NCBI GenBank assembly: GCA_017505465.1
Contig: JAFVPE010000033.1
Span: forward strand, 1-64,000
Length of the DNA stretch: 64,000 nucleotides
From: Clostridia bacterium
GTDB lineage: Bacteria > Bacillota > Clostridia > Christensenellales > Borkfalkiaceae
Direction of reading: 5' to 3'
The notes beneath the pieces were generated by a model. That model worked only from the letters and a program-made list of their open reading frames with translations. It searched no databases and was not told the DNA's origin. Shown here one piece after another: positions 49,047-58,635 of this stretch (the stretch's first letter is position 1; every line of letters begins with the position of its first letter). Position numbers and translations under genes: made by a program.

Positions 49047-51029
49047 TTATTCAAGCTCGAATGCGCCCGTATAGAGTTGATAGTACGTGCCCTTTTGCTC
49101 GATGAGCTGTTCGTGCGTACCACGTTCGATAATTCTACCGTGGTCAAGTACCATAATGGCATCGGAGTTGCGTACCGTCGAAAGTCTGTGCGCAATAACG
49201 AATACCGTTCTGCCGTGCATCAATTTATCCATACCGTCAGTAACGAGCGCTTCCGTTCTCGTATCGATGGACGAAGTTGCTTCGTCCAAAATCATTACGG
49301 GAGGATCGGCAACTGCCGCTCGAGCAATCGACAAAAGCTGTCTTTGTCCTTGCGAAAGGTTTGCGCCGTTATTCGTCAACATAGTATCGTAACAGTCGGG
49401 CAAACGACAAATAAAGTCGTCCGCGTTCGCAAGCTTTGCCGCCGCGATACATTCTTCGTCCGTTGCGTCCAAGCGACCGTAACGGATATTATCCATAACC
49501 GTACCCGTGAACAAATTCGTATCCTGCAAAACGATACCGAGCGAGCGGCGCAAATCGTCCTTTTTGATTTTGTTCACGTTAATGCCGTCGTAACGGATTT
49601 TTCCGTCCGCAATATCGTAGAAACGGTTGATAAGGTTGGTTATCGTGGTTTTGCCTGCGCCCGTTGCGCCAACGAAAGCGATCTTTTGCCCGGGCTTTGC
49701 ATACAAGCTCACGTCGGTGAGCACCTGCTTTTCGGGGACGTAGCCAAAGTCCACCATATCCATAACGATATCCCCTTTAAGTTCGGTATACGTCGTGGTA
49801 TCGTCCGATTTATGATAATGCTTCCAAGCCCAAATACCCGTTCTTTCTTCCGTTTCGGTAAGATTGCCGTTTTCGTCCTTTTTCGCATTGACAAGGGTAA
49901 CGTAGCCGTCGTCCACTTCGGGCGTTTCGTCCATCACCGTGAATACACGGCTCGCACCTGCAAGCCCCATTGCCACCATCGAGAATTGCATCGACATTTG
50001 GTTGACCGTCTGCGCAAAGTTTCTCGAAAGCCCAAGGAAAGCTACGATAATACCAATCCACGCCATATCCTCCATACCAAGTGCCATACCAAGACTTGCC
50101 TTGGGCGCACCGACTGCGAAGAGAATACCGCCGACAATCGCAATTAAAACGTAGGTAAAGTTACCGATATTGCCGAGAATCGGCCCAAGAATATTACCGA
50201 AAATATGCGCTTTTTCACTGTCTTGACGAAGCTTTTCGTTAAGTGCGTCAAAGTCTTCTTTCGCCTTTTCTTCATGCGTGAATACCTTGACGACCTTCTG
50301 TCCCTTCATCATCTCTTCCATGAAGCCTTCTTCATGGGCGAGCGACGTTTGTTGCGCAACCATATACTTTGCGCTGCCGCCGCCAATCTTCTTCAAAACG
50401 AAGGACATAACGATGGTTGCTACGCCGACGACAAGGAAAAGCCATGCGCTATATATAATCATCATCACTACGGACGTAATGAGCGTAAGCGAGCTTGTTA
50501 TGATCGTAGGCAAGCTCTGCCCCATCAATTGACGAGTTGCATCCGTATCGTTGGTGTACGAGCTCATGATATCGCCGTGTGCGTGGGTATCGAAATACTT
50601 GATAGGCAAATTTTGCATCTTATCAAACATTTCCGTACGCAAACGATAGAGCATACCCTGCGTCACCGTCGCCATTGTGCGCGTGTAAAGGAAGTTCGCA
50701 AGAATAACAAGACTATATACGACAATCATCATCACGATCAAACCGATGAGATTCTGTTGATATTCTGCCGTAAAGCCGTATTTGAAAGCAGGTTCGATAA
50801 CCGTGCTAATCAAACGCTCCATATAGAAGGTGGAAACCAAGCTTCCCACAGCACTAAATACAATACAGAAAAGAACGAGGATCAAGCGCCACTTATAGTA
50901 CTTGAACATCATCTTCAAAAGCCTAGAAAGCGTACCCTTTTTGATTGCTCCCTTGGGAACGGGCATACCGCGCCCACGCATAGGTCCTTTGGGCATCGTA
51001 GGTTTTCTCATTGCTTTTACTTCCGCCAT
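49047..51029 (-). CDS. Heterodimeric ABC exporter, catalytic half
   Basis: 660 residues: six-helix exporter domain then nucleotide-binding domain. Walker A FVGATGAGKTTI, signature NLSQGQRQLLSIARA, Walker B PVMILDEATSSID with the catalytic glutamate, H-loop FVIAHRLSTV. All are active-type. The partner encoded upstream is degenerate, so this is the TM287/288-like class with one working site. Between the membrane domain and the ATPase is an insert of about 45 residues (residues near 375-420, DDGYVTLVNAKKDENG and on). The N-terminus is basic (MRKPTMPKGPMRGRGMPVPK). It shares one base with the upstream gene (TAATG). Confidence 0.93.
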   Translation of the reverse strand: MAEVKAMRKPTMPKGPMRGRGMPVPKGAIKKGTLSRLLKMMFKYYKWRLILVLFCIVFSAVGSLVSTFYMERLISTVIEPAFKYGFTAEYQQNLIGLIVMMIVVYSLVILANFLYTRTMATVTQGMLYRLRTEMFDKMQNLPIKYFDTHAHGDIMSSYTNDTDATRQLMGQSLPTIITSSLTLITSVVMMIIYSAWLFLVVGVATIVMSFVLKKIGGGSAKYMVAQQTSLAHEEGFMEEMMKGQKVVKVFTHEEKAKEDFDALNEKLRQDSEKAHIFGNILGPILGNIGNFTYVLIAIVGGILFAVGAPKASLGMALGMEDMAWIGIIVAFLGLSRNFAQTVNQMSMQFSMVAMGLAGASRVFTVMDETPEVDDGYVTLVNAKKDENGNLTETEERTGIWAWKHYHKSDDTTTYTELKGDIVMDMVDFGYVPEKQVLTDVSLYAKPGQKIAFVGATGAGKTTITNLINRFYDIADGKIRYDGINVNKIKKDDLRRSLGIVLQDTNLFTGTVMDNIRYGRLDATDEECIAAAKLANADDFICRLPDCYDTMLTNNGANLSQGQRQLLSIARAAVADPPVMILDEATSSIDTRTEALVTDGMDKLMHGRTVFVIAHRLSTVRNSDAIMVLDHGRIIERGTHEQLIEQKGTYYQLYTGAFELE

Positions 51030-52858
51030 TATGCGTCACCCCCTTCTTGTATTTCGGAGGTTTCCGTTTGCTTGCTCTTGGTTTGCATTTCGTAGATTTC
51101 ACGGTAAACGTCACTGCTTGCCATAAGCTCGTTATGGTTGCCCTGCGCAATAATTTTACCGCCGTCAAGAATCAATATCTTATCCGCGTGCTCCACGGAA
51201 GAAACACGTTGCGCAATAATAATCTTCGTGGTATCGGGAATCTCTTCCGCAAACGCTTTGCGTATGAGCGCGTCCGTCTTGGTGTCGACTGCCGACGTCG
51301 AGTCGTCTAAAATCAACACTTTCGGTTTGCGGAGCAACGCTCTTGCAATACAAAGACGTTGTTTTTGACCGCCCGAAACGTTCGTGCCGCCCGCTTCGAT
51401 ATAAGTATCGTACTTATCGGGGAAGTTTTGAATAAACTCGTCTGCTTGCGCAAGCTTGCACACCCTTTCGATCTCTTCGTCGGTTGCGTTTTCGTCCCCC
51501 CAACGCAAGTTTTCCTTGATCGTACCCGAGAACAAAACGTTCTTTTGCAATACGACTGCCACTTCTTTACGAAGCACGTCGAGATCGTAGTCCTTTACGT
51601 TCACGCCACCGACGTACACTTCCCCCTCCGAAGGGTCGTACAAACGGGGAATAAGTTGGATAAGGGACGTTTTGGACGAACCCGTACCGCCGAGAATCCC
51701 CACCGTTTCGCCCGATTTGATATCCAAATCAATATCCGAAAGGGCATATTTGTGCGCCGTTGCCGCATATTTGAAGTTGACGTTTTCAAAACGGATAGAA
51801 CCGTCCTTTATTTCCGTAATTCCATTTTCGGGGCTTACGATGTCACTTTCTTCGTTGAGCACCTCGCTGATACGGCGAGCCGATTCCAAAGACATCGACA
51901 GCATAACGAAGATCATCGAGAACATCATAAGACAGGACAGCATTTGAATGCCATACGAAATGAGTGCGGAAAGCTGCCCTTTGCCGAAGCCGTCGAACGC
52001 CGCCCAATGGGTATGGTCGACAATTGCATACGCCGCAAATACGGAAATAAGCAAGGACGCAAAGTTTATGAAGAAGGTCATCATCGGATTGTTGATCGCG
52101 ATGATTTTTTCCGCTCTCGTGAAGTCGTCGCGAACCTCTGCCGCCGCCTTGCCGAACTTTTCCTTTTCGTGTTCTTCACGCACGAAAGATTTTACCACGC
52201 GAATGCCGCCGACGTTTTCCTGCACGGATGCATTGAGTCTATCATATTTCTTAAAAATACGGCGGAAAAAGGGCATTACGTAGCGCATAATCAAGACGAT
52301 TACAAGCGCAAGCACGGGCACAATCGCCAAGAAAATCCACGCGAGCTTGGGATTGATTGTAAAGCTCATAATGATTGCGAAAATAAACTGTAACGGCACG
52401 CGGATAACGATACGCAAGCACATTTGATAGGATTGCTGTACGTTGGTAACGTCCGTCGTCAATCTCGTAACAAGCGAAGACGTCGAGAATTTATCCACGT
52501 TTGCAAACGAGAATTTCTGCACGCGATAGAACAAATCGTGACGAAGATTGCTTGCAAAGCCGCAGCTTGCCTGCGCGGCAAATTTTCCCGCAAGCGCACC
52601 GCTCGTCATAGAGCAAATGGCAAGCACAAGCAAAATTGCGCCGTATTTCCCAATTTCCTGCAATGCCGCCGTCGCTTCGATATTATCCACGTCGATTGCC
52701 GTAATCATTTTCGCCATAATAAAGGGAATCAAACACTCGCAAAGCGCCTCTAATAGCATGAAAATCGGCGTTATAATCGAAGGCTTCTTATATTGCCTTA
52801 CGCTTTTAAGCAGGGTTTTGATCATTCCCGTCTTTTTCGTTTTTACCTTTTCGGACAT
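51029..52858 (-). CDS. Heterodimeric ABC exporter, degenerate half
   Basis: 609 residues. Six helices then an ATPase domain with Walker A LGGTGSSKTSL, signature NVSGGQKQRLCIARAL and Walker B KVLILDDSTSAVD. The catalytic glutamate is replaced by aspartate, and the H-loop histidine by glutamine (IIIAQRVSS). This marks the non-hydrolysing half of a heterodimer with the next gene. First gene of a four-gene unit including two lipoproteins. Its promoter carries a strong palindrome. Substrate unknown: drugs, lipids or peptides. Confidence 0.93.
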   Translation of the reverse strand: MSEKVKTKKTGMIKTLLKSVRQYKKPSIITPIFMLLEALCECLIPFIMAKMITAIDVDNIEATAALQEIGKYGAILLVLAICSMTSGALAGKFAAQASCGFASNLRHDLFYRVQKFSFANVDKFSTSSLVTRLTTDVTNVQQSYQMCLRIVIRVPLQFIFAIIMSFTINPKLAWIFLAIVPVLALVIVLIMRYVMPFFRRIFKKYDRLNASVQENVGGIRVVKSFVREEHEKEKFGKAAAEVRDDFTRAEKIIAINNPMMTFFINFASLLISVFAAYAIVDHTHWAAFDGFGKGQLSALISYGIQMLSCLMMFSMIFVMLSMSLESARRISEVLNEESDIVSPENGITEIKDGSIRFENVNFKYAATAHKYALSDIDLDIKSGETVGILGGTGSSKTSLIQLIPRLYDPSEGEVYVGGVNVKDYDLDVLRKEVAVVLQKNVLFSGTIKENLRWGDENATDEEIERVCKLAQADEFIQNFPDKYDTYIEAGGTNVSGGQKQRLCIARALLRKPKVLILDDSTSAVDTKTDALIRKAFAEEIPDTTKIIIAQRVSSVEHADKILILDGGKIIAQGNHNELMASSDVYREIYEMQTKSKQTETSEIQEGGDA

Positions 52859-52894
52859 ATTTTCTTCCTTCTTAAAAACTATTGAACGATATAT

Positions 52895-52923
52895 ATTTTA
52901 TTCTTTTCAAAGAATAAAGTCAA
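52895..52923 (-). promoter_or_regulatory. Exporter promoter with an embedded operator-like palindrome
   Basis: Minus strand TTGACT (52923-52918), 17 nt, TAAAAT (52900-52895). Inside lies TTTATTCTTT-2nt-AAAGAATAAA (52897-52918), a perfect 10+10 inverted repeat that fills the spacer and overlaps the -10. A repressor bound there would block RNA polymerase. No regulator gene is adjacent. Confidence 0.72.
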
Positions 52924-52998
52924 TCGTTTGTATATAACTTAATCGTGCTTTCACACAAATTTCTTATTGTGATGTTTGCGTTATCGGCTATTTATAAA

Positions 52999-53022
52999 AA
53001 CCGCTCCCTTATGGGAGCGGTT
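52999..53022 (-). terminator. Terminator after clpB
   Basis: 10-bp stem AACCGCTCCC / GGGAGCGGTT with a 4-nt loop, tail TTTATAA on the minus strand, four nucleotides past the stop codon. Confidence 0.86.
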
Positions 53023-53026
53023 CCTT

Positions 53027-55618
53027 TTATTCTTTTTCGACGGTCAAGCCCTTTTCATTTGTCTTTACCGTAAGTTTATCCCCTGCGACGTAACCGCCTG
53101 CGAGAATGCTCTTGGCAAGCATCGTTTCAAGGGTATGCTGCATATATCGTTTGAGCGGTCTTGCACCAAAAATCGGATCGTATCCCTGCTCTACGATATA
53201 GTCCACCGCCTCGTCCGTCAAGGTAAGCGAAAGCTGCTTTTCTTCCAAGCGTTTGACGAGCTCTTTCGACATCAAGCGCACGATAGAACCAATTTGTTCT
53301 TTGGTGAGCGGCTTGAAGAATACGATTTCGTCAAGTCTATTCAAGAATTCGGGACGGAAGGACGCCTTCAACAAACGATTGACTTCGTCCTTGGCTTCCT
53401 GCGAAATCTCGCCGTCGTACTCAATGCCTTCCAAAATCGCCGCCGAGCCGAGATTGGACGTCAAAATGATGACGGTATTTTTGAAATCCACCGTTCTGCC
53501 TTGCCCGTCGGTAATTCTGCCGTCGTCAAGCACCTGCAACAACACGTTGAACACGTCGGGATGCGCCTTTTCCACTTCGTCAAAAAGCACGACGGAATAG
53601 GGTTTGCGGCGTACCGCTTCGGTCAATTGCCCACCCTCATCGTAGCCCACGTATCCCGGAGGCGCGCCAATCAAACGGGAAACGGAATATTTTTCCATAT
53701 ACTCGCTCATATCGATACGTACCATATTCTTTTCGTCGTCGAAAAGCGCACGCGCAAGCGTCTTTGCAAGCTCTGTTTTACCCACGCCCGTCGGGCCAAG
53801 GAACAAGAACGAGCCAATCGGTCTATTCGGGTCGGCAATGCCTGCACGGGAACGCAAAATTGCGTCCGCAACCGCCTGCACCGCTTCCGCTTGTCCAACC
53901 ACTCTCTCGTGTAAGGTTTCGTCCAAGCGCAAAAGCTTTTCTCTTTCCCCTTCCATGAGCTTGGCAACGGGAATCCCCGTCCAACGCGCCACGATACGTG
54001 AAATTTCTTCTTCCGTAACACGGTCGCGGAGCAGCGAATTTTCTTCTCGACGCGTACCTGCCCCTGCCTTTTCGCTTTCTTCAAGCTGTTTTTTCAATTC
54101 GGGGATCTTGCCGTACTGCAATTTGGACGCCGTTTCCAAATCGTACTCCCTTTGCGCCTTTTCAAGCTTCCCATTCGCCTCTTCCAACTCCTCACGGAGC
54201 TTTTGCACTCTGCCGATAGAATTCTTCTCGTTTTCCCACTTGGCTTTCATTTCCGCATACTGCGCACGGTGGTCGCCAAGCTCCTTGCGAATCTCGTCCA
54301 AATGAGATGCGGAAAGGCTGTCCGTTTCCTTTTTTAAGGCGTTTTCTTCAATCTCAAGCTGCATAATCTTACGGGAAATCTCGTCCATTTCCGAAGGCAT
54401 GGATTGCATTTCCGTCTTAATCATTGCACAAGCTTCGTCCACAAGGTCAATCGCCTTATCGGGCAAAAATCTATCCGTAATATAGCGGTTGGAAAGGGTT
54501 GCCGCCGCAATCAAGGCGTTGTCTTGAATTTTCACGCCGTGATATACTTCGTAACGCTCTTTGAGTCCACGCAAAATAGAAATCGTATCTTCTACCGTCG
54601 GCTCGGTGACGAGTACGGGTTGAAATCTGCGCTCAAGCGCAGGATCTTTTTCGATGTATTTTCTATATTCGTCAAGCGTCGTTGCGCCGATACAATGCAG
54701 TTCCCCCCTAGCAAGCATAGGCTTTAAGAGATTGCCTGCGTCCATTGCGCCGTCCGTCTTGCCTGCGCCGACAATGGTGTGAAGCTCGTCGATGAACAAG
54801 ATAATACCGCCTTCGCTCTTTTTCACTTCGGCAAGCACCGCTTTCAAACGTTCTTCAAACTCCCCACGGAATTTCGCACCTGCAATCAACGCACCGATGT
54901 CGAGCGAGAATACCTTTCTATCTTTAAGCGAGTCGGGCACGTCCCCTTTCATAATACGGATGGCAAGCCCTTCTGCAATCGCCGTTTTACCGACGCCTGC
55001 TTCCCCGATTAAAACGGGATTATTCTTTGTCTTTCTCGACAAAATACGCACGACGTTACGGATTTCCTCGTCACGCCCAATGACGGGATCAATCTTATGC
55101 GCACGCGCTTTTTCTACAAGATCCGTGCCGTATTTGTTGAGTACGTCGTAGGTATCTTCGGGATTTTCGCTGTCCACTCTACGGTTGCCTCGCACGCTTG
55201 CAAGCGCTTGCATAAACCCGTTCGTTTCAATGCCGAAGGTACGGAAAAGCGCCTTTGTCGCACCTTCCCCCTTTTCGAGCAAGCCGTAGAACAAATGCTC
55301 GACGGATACAAAGCTATCCCCCATCTTCTTCGCCTGCACTTCCCCTTCTTCAATCGCCGCCGCCAAGCCGCGCGAAAGGTATTCTTCCCCACCGCTTACC
55401 TTGGGCAAACGCTCGATTTCCGAAAGCGCAATTTGCGCAATTGCGCCAACGTCCTTATTCATTTTTTTGAGTAGTTGCGGAATCAATCCGTCGTCCGCCG
55501 TCACGAGCGCATACAACAAATGTACTTGCCCAATTTCTTGGTTTCCATACTCTCTTGCAACCGACTGCGCTTTGCCGAGCGCCAACGTCGATTTTTCCGT
55601 AAATTTACGCATATCCAT
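53027..55618 (-). CDS. clpB: ATP-dependent protein disaggregase ClpB
   Basis: 863 residues. The start at [18 protein letters not shown] (55618) follows AGGAGG at 8 nt. Clp N-terminal repeats, AAA-1 with [15 protein letters not shown], a long coiled-coil middle domain (about 400-530), AAA-2 with [15 protein letters not shown], arginine finger and sensor regions, and the C-terminal D2-small domain. With DnaK it re-solubilises aggregates. No CIRCE or CtsR box is evident upstream; only a TATAAT at 55654-55649 with a poor -35. A copy of the interspersed motif encodes AGAGTRREE in the middle-domain linker. Confidence 0.96.
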   Translation of the reverse strand: MDMRKFTEKSTLALGKAQSVAREYGNQEIGQVHLLYALVTADDGLIPQLLKKMNKDVGAIAQIALSEIERLPKVSGGEEYLSRGLAAAIEEGEVQAKKMGDSFVSVEHLFYGLLEKGEGATKALFRTFGIETNGFMQALASVRGNRRVDSENPEDTYDVLNKYGTDLVEKARAHKIDPVIGRDEEIRNVVRILSRKTKNNPVLIGEAGVGKTAIAEGLAIRIMKGDVPDSLKDRKVFSLDIGALIAGAKFRGEFEERLKAVLAEVKKSEGGIILFIDELHTIVGAGKTDGAMDAGNLLKPMLARGELHCIGATTLDEYRKYIEKDPALERRFQPVLVTEPTVEDTISILRGLKERYEVYHGVKIQDNALIAAATLSNRYITDRFLPDKAIDLVDEACAMIKTEMQSMPSEMDEISRKIMQLEIEENALKKETDSLSASHLDEIRKELGDHRAQYAEMKAKWENEKNSIGRVQKLREELEEANGKLEKAQREYDLETASKLQYGKIPELKKQLEESEKAGAGTRREENSLLRDRVTEEEISRIVARWTGIPVAKLMEGEREKLLRLDETLHERVVGQAEAVQAVADAILRSRAGIADPNRPIGSFLFLGPTGVGKTELAKTLARALFDDEKNMVRIDMSEYMEKYSVSRLIGAPPGYVGYDEGGQLTEAVRRKPYSVVLFDEVEKAHPDVFNVLLQVLDDGRITDGQGRTVDFKNTVIILTSNLGSAAILEGIEYDGEISQEAKDEVNRLLKASFRPEFLNRLDEIVFFKPLTKEQIGSIVRLMSKELVKRLEEKQLSLTLTDEAVDYIVEQGYDPIFGARPLKRYMQHTLETMLAKSILAGGYVAGDKLTVKTNEKGLTVEKE
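54045..54064 (-). repeat. Copy J of the GGGGCAGGTAYG motif, inside clpB
   Basis: Minus strand reads GGGGCAGGTACGCGTCGAGA. Read as A-G-A-G-T-R-R, the third reading frame relative to copies B and C. Confidence 0.65.
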
Positions 55619-55703
55619 AACAATTTCCTCCTTTTGAAGTTGCTTTTCATTATATTTGTAAACCTTTTTGAAGAAAATTAAACCAACTTTTCGTAAAATA
55701 AAT

Positions 55704-55725
55704 GCTTGGGCAAATATGCCCAAGC
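55704..55725 (-). terminator. Terminator after the zinc-ribbon gene
   Basis: Stem GCTTGGGCA / TGCCCAAGC with a 4-nt loop, minus-strand tail ATTTATTTT. Confidence 0.83.
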
Positions 55726-55746
55726 CTGCTGCTTTTTTATATATTC

Positions 55747-56055
55747 TTATCCTTTTTTAAACTGCAACCACACAAAAATTGCCACGAAGGCAACCACGCA
55801 AACAATGCCAACTATTAAACGAATTTTATTTCGTTTTTTCTCGTCCATTGGGATGTAGACCTTGTGTCCGCAAGTGCCGCAAACGCCGTTTTCCATCAAG
55901 CCTTTACAACGCGGACAAGCCATTTTGTGCGTAGGCGTACCGTCGGTGGGCTTAACCCCCGTTTCCGCCTCTTTTTTCTTCATTTCCGCATCCATTTCCG
56001 CAAGAATACGCTTTTCTTCATCTTTTTTACTTTCGTTTAATAATCTTTTGCTCAT
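55747..56055 (-). CDS. Small zinc-ribbon membrane protein
   Basis: About 102 residues. Start at MSKRLLNESKKDEEK (56055), behind GAGGAAGCT. A charged helical N-terminus, then a four-cysteine zinc ribbon (CPRCKGLMENGVCGTCG, cysteines near 50, 53, 62 and 65) and a single C-terminal membrane helix (IRLIVGIVCVVAFVAIFVWL). Function unknown. It follows the cardiolipin synthase gene by 7 nt and ends at a terminator, so both share one transcript. A role at the membrane is inferred only from the helix. Confidence 0.82.
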   Translation of the reverse strand: MSKRLLNESKKDEEKRILAEMDAEMKKKEAETGVKPTDGTPTHKMACPRCKGLMENGVCGTCGHKVYIPMDEKKRNKIRLIVGIVCVVAFVAIFVWLQFKKG

Positions 56056-56062
56056 AGCTTCC

Positions 56063-57667
56063 TCACAACCAAGTTTCAAATACACGGAGTACGGAATCGA
56101 TCAACCGCCCAAAGAATCCCCGTTTTGGATAATCGGGGGAACAAAGCTTGGACAGAGCGAAGGTTTCTTCGCAGTCACGTTTCAACGCATCCACTGCCTT
56201 ACAATTCGAAAAATAAACGGCGTTTTCAAAGTGGAAATACAAGCTTCTATAGTCGAGATTGATTGTTCCCACCACTGCGCTTTCCCCGTCGCAAAGCATA
56301 CTCTTTGCGTGGATAAACCCGGGGGTATATTCATAGATTTTTACCCCTGCTTCCATCAAAATCGCATAGTTTGCGCGCGTCAAACGGTACACCATTTTTT
56401 TGTCGGGAATCCCCGGCGTCACGATGCGCACGTCCACTCCCCTTGCCGCCGCTTGACAAAGCGCTTGACGCAGGGAATCGTCCAAAAGCAGGTAGGGAGT
56501 GAATATCCAAACGTATTTCACCGAACGGTGAATCATATCGAGATACACCGCTTCCCCCACGCTAATTTTATCAAAGGGGGAATCGTCGTACGGTTGAATG
56601 CGAATCCCCTCTTCCCCCGTCTTTTCGGTAATAACAGGGAAATCTTTTAACTCTTCCTTATCGTCACGGAAGGCGTTCCACATATAGAAAAACATTTGCA
56701 CGAAGGAGCGAACGGCTTCGCCGCGTACGCACAAGCCCGTATCCTTCCAATATCCGTAACGGCGCTTTTCCGCAATATACTCGTCCGCAATATTAATGCC
56801 GCCTGTGAACGCAACCTTCCCATCCACGACGAGAATTTTTTTATGGTCACGGTTGTTCATGCGCACGGCGAACAAAGGCACAATTGTATTAAAGGTCATA
56901 CAACGAATGTTTTCGTGTAGACTTTCCAAATATCTCTCATAGTTGGGAGGCAAGGTCATCATACACCCGAAATCGTCGTAAATGATGCGAATTTGTACCC
57001 CTTGCGACGCCTTTTCAAGCAACACCTTCAACATTTCTTCCCACATTTTACCGTGGTCGATAATGAAATATTCCAAAAGGATATACTTTTCTGCTTTTTT
57101 CATTTCTTCGAGCATAAAAGGAAACATTTCTTCGCCGCTCTTATAATAGGAAAGTTCACCGCTCGTATAAACGGGATAGTCCGCATGTTTGGAAAGATAT
57201 AACTCAATAGCTTCGTTGCGCTTTTCGGGTTCTTTTAACTTAGGCTCTCCGTACAACTCTTGAAGCTGTCTTGCATTGTCCCCTTTCGCCTGTAAAATCT
57301 TTTGATTCATCGACCGAGTCGGTCTGCCTTCGCCATACATCAAATAGGCGGGAACACCGAACACGGGAAATACGAGAATAAGCAAAATCCAATTTAATTT
57401 CACCGACGGACGGTCGTTTTTATTGATCAAATACAATACGGTAATGACGGCGCATACGCTTATCACCGCCTGCGCAATAATCCCCCACTTGGAATTGTAC
57501 ACGAACATGCACACCCAAAAGAAGGAAAACGCCAACTGCAAAAGCACCAAAATAAGATACAGGAAAAAACGGTTATAAAGCAACGCCTTATAACTTCTAT
57601 TCCGCTTCACCGTGCGTTCTATCCACTTTTTTTGCCGCTCATTTAACGGTTTTCGCTTTTTTGCCAT
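56063..57667 (-). CDS. cls: Cardiolipin synthase (phospholipase D type)
   Basis: 534 residues. Two N-terminal membrane helices (about 30-50, 60-80), then two phospholipase D HKD motifs: DHKKILVVDGKVAFTGGIN and IHAKSMLCDGESAVVGTINLD. The family joins two phosphatidylglycerols into cardiolipin. Motif spacing and length match Gram-positive ClsA. A promoter with perfect -35 lies upstream, and the zinc-ribbon gene follows. Confidence 0.95.
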   Translation of the reverse strand: MAKKRKPLNERQKKWIERTVKRNRSYKALLYNRFFLYLILVLLQLAFSFFWVCMFVYNSKWGIIAQAVISVCAVITVLYLINKNDRPSVKLNWILLILVFPVFGVPAYLMYGEGRPTRSMNQKILQAKGDNARQLQELYGEPKLKEPEKRNEAIELYLSKHADYPVYTSGELSYYKSGEEMFPFMLEEMKKAEKYILLEYFIIDHGKMWEEMLKVLLEKASQGVQIRIIYDDFGCMMTLPPNYERYLESLHENIRCMTFNTIVPLFAVRMNNRDHKKILVVDGKVAFTGGINIADEYIAEKRRYGYWKDTGLCVRGEAVRSFVQMFFYMWNAFRDDKEELKDFPVITEKTGEEGIRIQPYDDSPFDKISVGEAVYLDMIHRSVKYVWIFTPYLLLDDSLRQALCQAAARGVDVRIVTPGIPDKKMVYRLTRANYAILMEAGVKIYEYTPGFIHAKSMLCDGESAVVGTINLDYRSLYFHFENAVYFSNCKAVDALKRDCEETFALSKLCSPDYPKRGFFGRLIDSVLRVFETWL

Positions 57668-57694
57668 GGTTTCGCCTTCATTATTTATATAATT

Positions 57695-57723
57695 ATTGTA
57701 ACAGTTTTCTTCCTGTTTGTCAA
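57695..57723 (-). promoter_or_regulatory. cls promoter
   Basis: Minus strand TTGACA (57723-57718), 17 nt, TACAAT (57700-57695). The start follows behind GAAGGCGAAACC. Confidence 0.85.
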
Positions 57724-57840
57724 GAGCAGGAGTTTTTCTTATATTATATACCCTTTTCGTGATTCTTTTAATAAAATTTCGTTAAATTTTCGTAAAATTT
57801 TCACTCTGAAAAATTTTTTCAACTTTTTTATAAAAAACTA

Positions 57841-57869
57841 TTGACAAATATATTTTTTTATATTATACT
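57841..57869 (+). promoter_or_regulatory. Rubrerythrin promoter
   Basis: TTGACA (57841-57846), 17 nt, TATACT (57864-57869). Very A+T-rich surroundings. A half-site like the PerR box (ACTATAA) covers the -10, but the full 15-nt palindrome is not there. Confidence 0.85.
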
Positions 57870-57939
57870 ATAAACAGTTAATAAAACCAAGTCCTAATAA
57901 GGATAATGGAAAGAAAGAATAAAAAATGAGGTAAAGATT

Positions 57940-58578
57940 ATGAAATTTGAATGCAAAATTTGTCACCACGTAGTAGAAGGCGACGTAGCTCCCGAAGTAT
58001 GCCCCGTATGCAAGCAAAGCGGTCAATTTGAGCCGAAGCCCGTATTGAAAGGCTCCAAAACGGAAGCAAACCTTCAAACGGCTTTCGCAGGCGAATCCCA
58101 AGCAAGAAATAAGTACACCTATTTTGCTAGCAAGGCAAGAAAGGAAGGCTTCGTGCAAATCGCTGCTATCTTCGAAGAAACGGCTAAAAACGAACAGGAA
58201 CACGCTAAAATTTGGTTCAAGCTTTTGAACGGCGGCGAAATTTCCTCTACCGCAGAAAACCTTTTGGAGGCTGCAGAAGGCGAAAACTACGAATGGACGG
58301 ATATGTACTACGAATTCGCAAAAGTTGCTCGTGAAGAAGGCTTCTACGACATCGCTAAGCTTTTCGACGGCGTTGCTGCAATCGAAAAGGAACACGAAGA
58401 CAGATATAGAAAGCTCCTTGCAAACGTTAAGGGCGACCTTGTATTCTCCAAGGACGGCGACGCTGTATGGCAATGCTCCAACTGCGGTCATATCGTAGTT
58501 GGCAAGAAAGCACCCGAAGTTTGCCCCGTATGCGCGCACCCTCAAGCTTACTTCCAAGTAAGAGCAGAAAACTATTAA
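57940..58578 (+). CDS. rbr: Rubrerythrin with rubredoxin-like domains at both ends
   Basis: 212 residues. N-terminal rubredoxin-like knuckles: C5, C8, C21, C24 ([20 protein letters not shown]). The middle ferritin-like four-helix bundle has the diiron E-x-x-x...E-x-x-H ligands ([33 protein letters not shown]). C-terminal rubredoxin-like domain: C179, C182, C195, C198 ([22 protein letters not shown]). Ordinary rubrerythrins have one such domain, usually at the C-terminus. It reduces hydrogen peroxide in anaerobes. RBS TGAGGTAAAG. Single-gene unit. Confidence 0.95.
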   Translation: MKFECKICHHVVEGDVAPEVCPVCKQSGQFEPKPVLKGSKTEANLQTAFAGESQARNKYTYFASKARKEGFVQIAAIFEETAKNEQEHAKIWFKLLNGGEISSTAENLLEAAEGENYEWTDMYYEFAKVAREEGFYDIAKLFDGVAAIEKEHEDRYRKLLANVKGDLVFSKDGDAVWQCSNCGHIVVGKKAPEVCPVCAHPQAYFQVRAENY

Positions 58579-58601
58579 TTTCTCTTTACAGCTTTATCAT
58601 A

Positions 58602-58633
58602 AAAAGCCCTCGGCGTTTCCGCCGAGGGCTTTT
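58602..58633. terminator. Bidirectional terminator after rubrerythrin
   Basis: 14-bp arms AAAAGCCCTCGGCG / CGCCGAGGGCTTTT with a 4-nt loop, between convergent genes. Confidence 0.88.
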
Positions 58634-58635
58634 CT

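Noticed and set aside
55619..55746. CtsR or CIRCE site upstream of clpB
   Set aside because: No tandem GGTCAAA repeat and no CIRCE inverted repeat could be found.
57841..57880. PerR box over the rubrerythrin promoter
   Set aside because: Only one half-site fits the TTATAATNATTATAA consensus.
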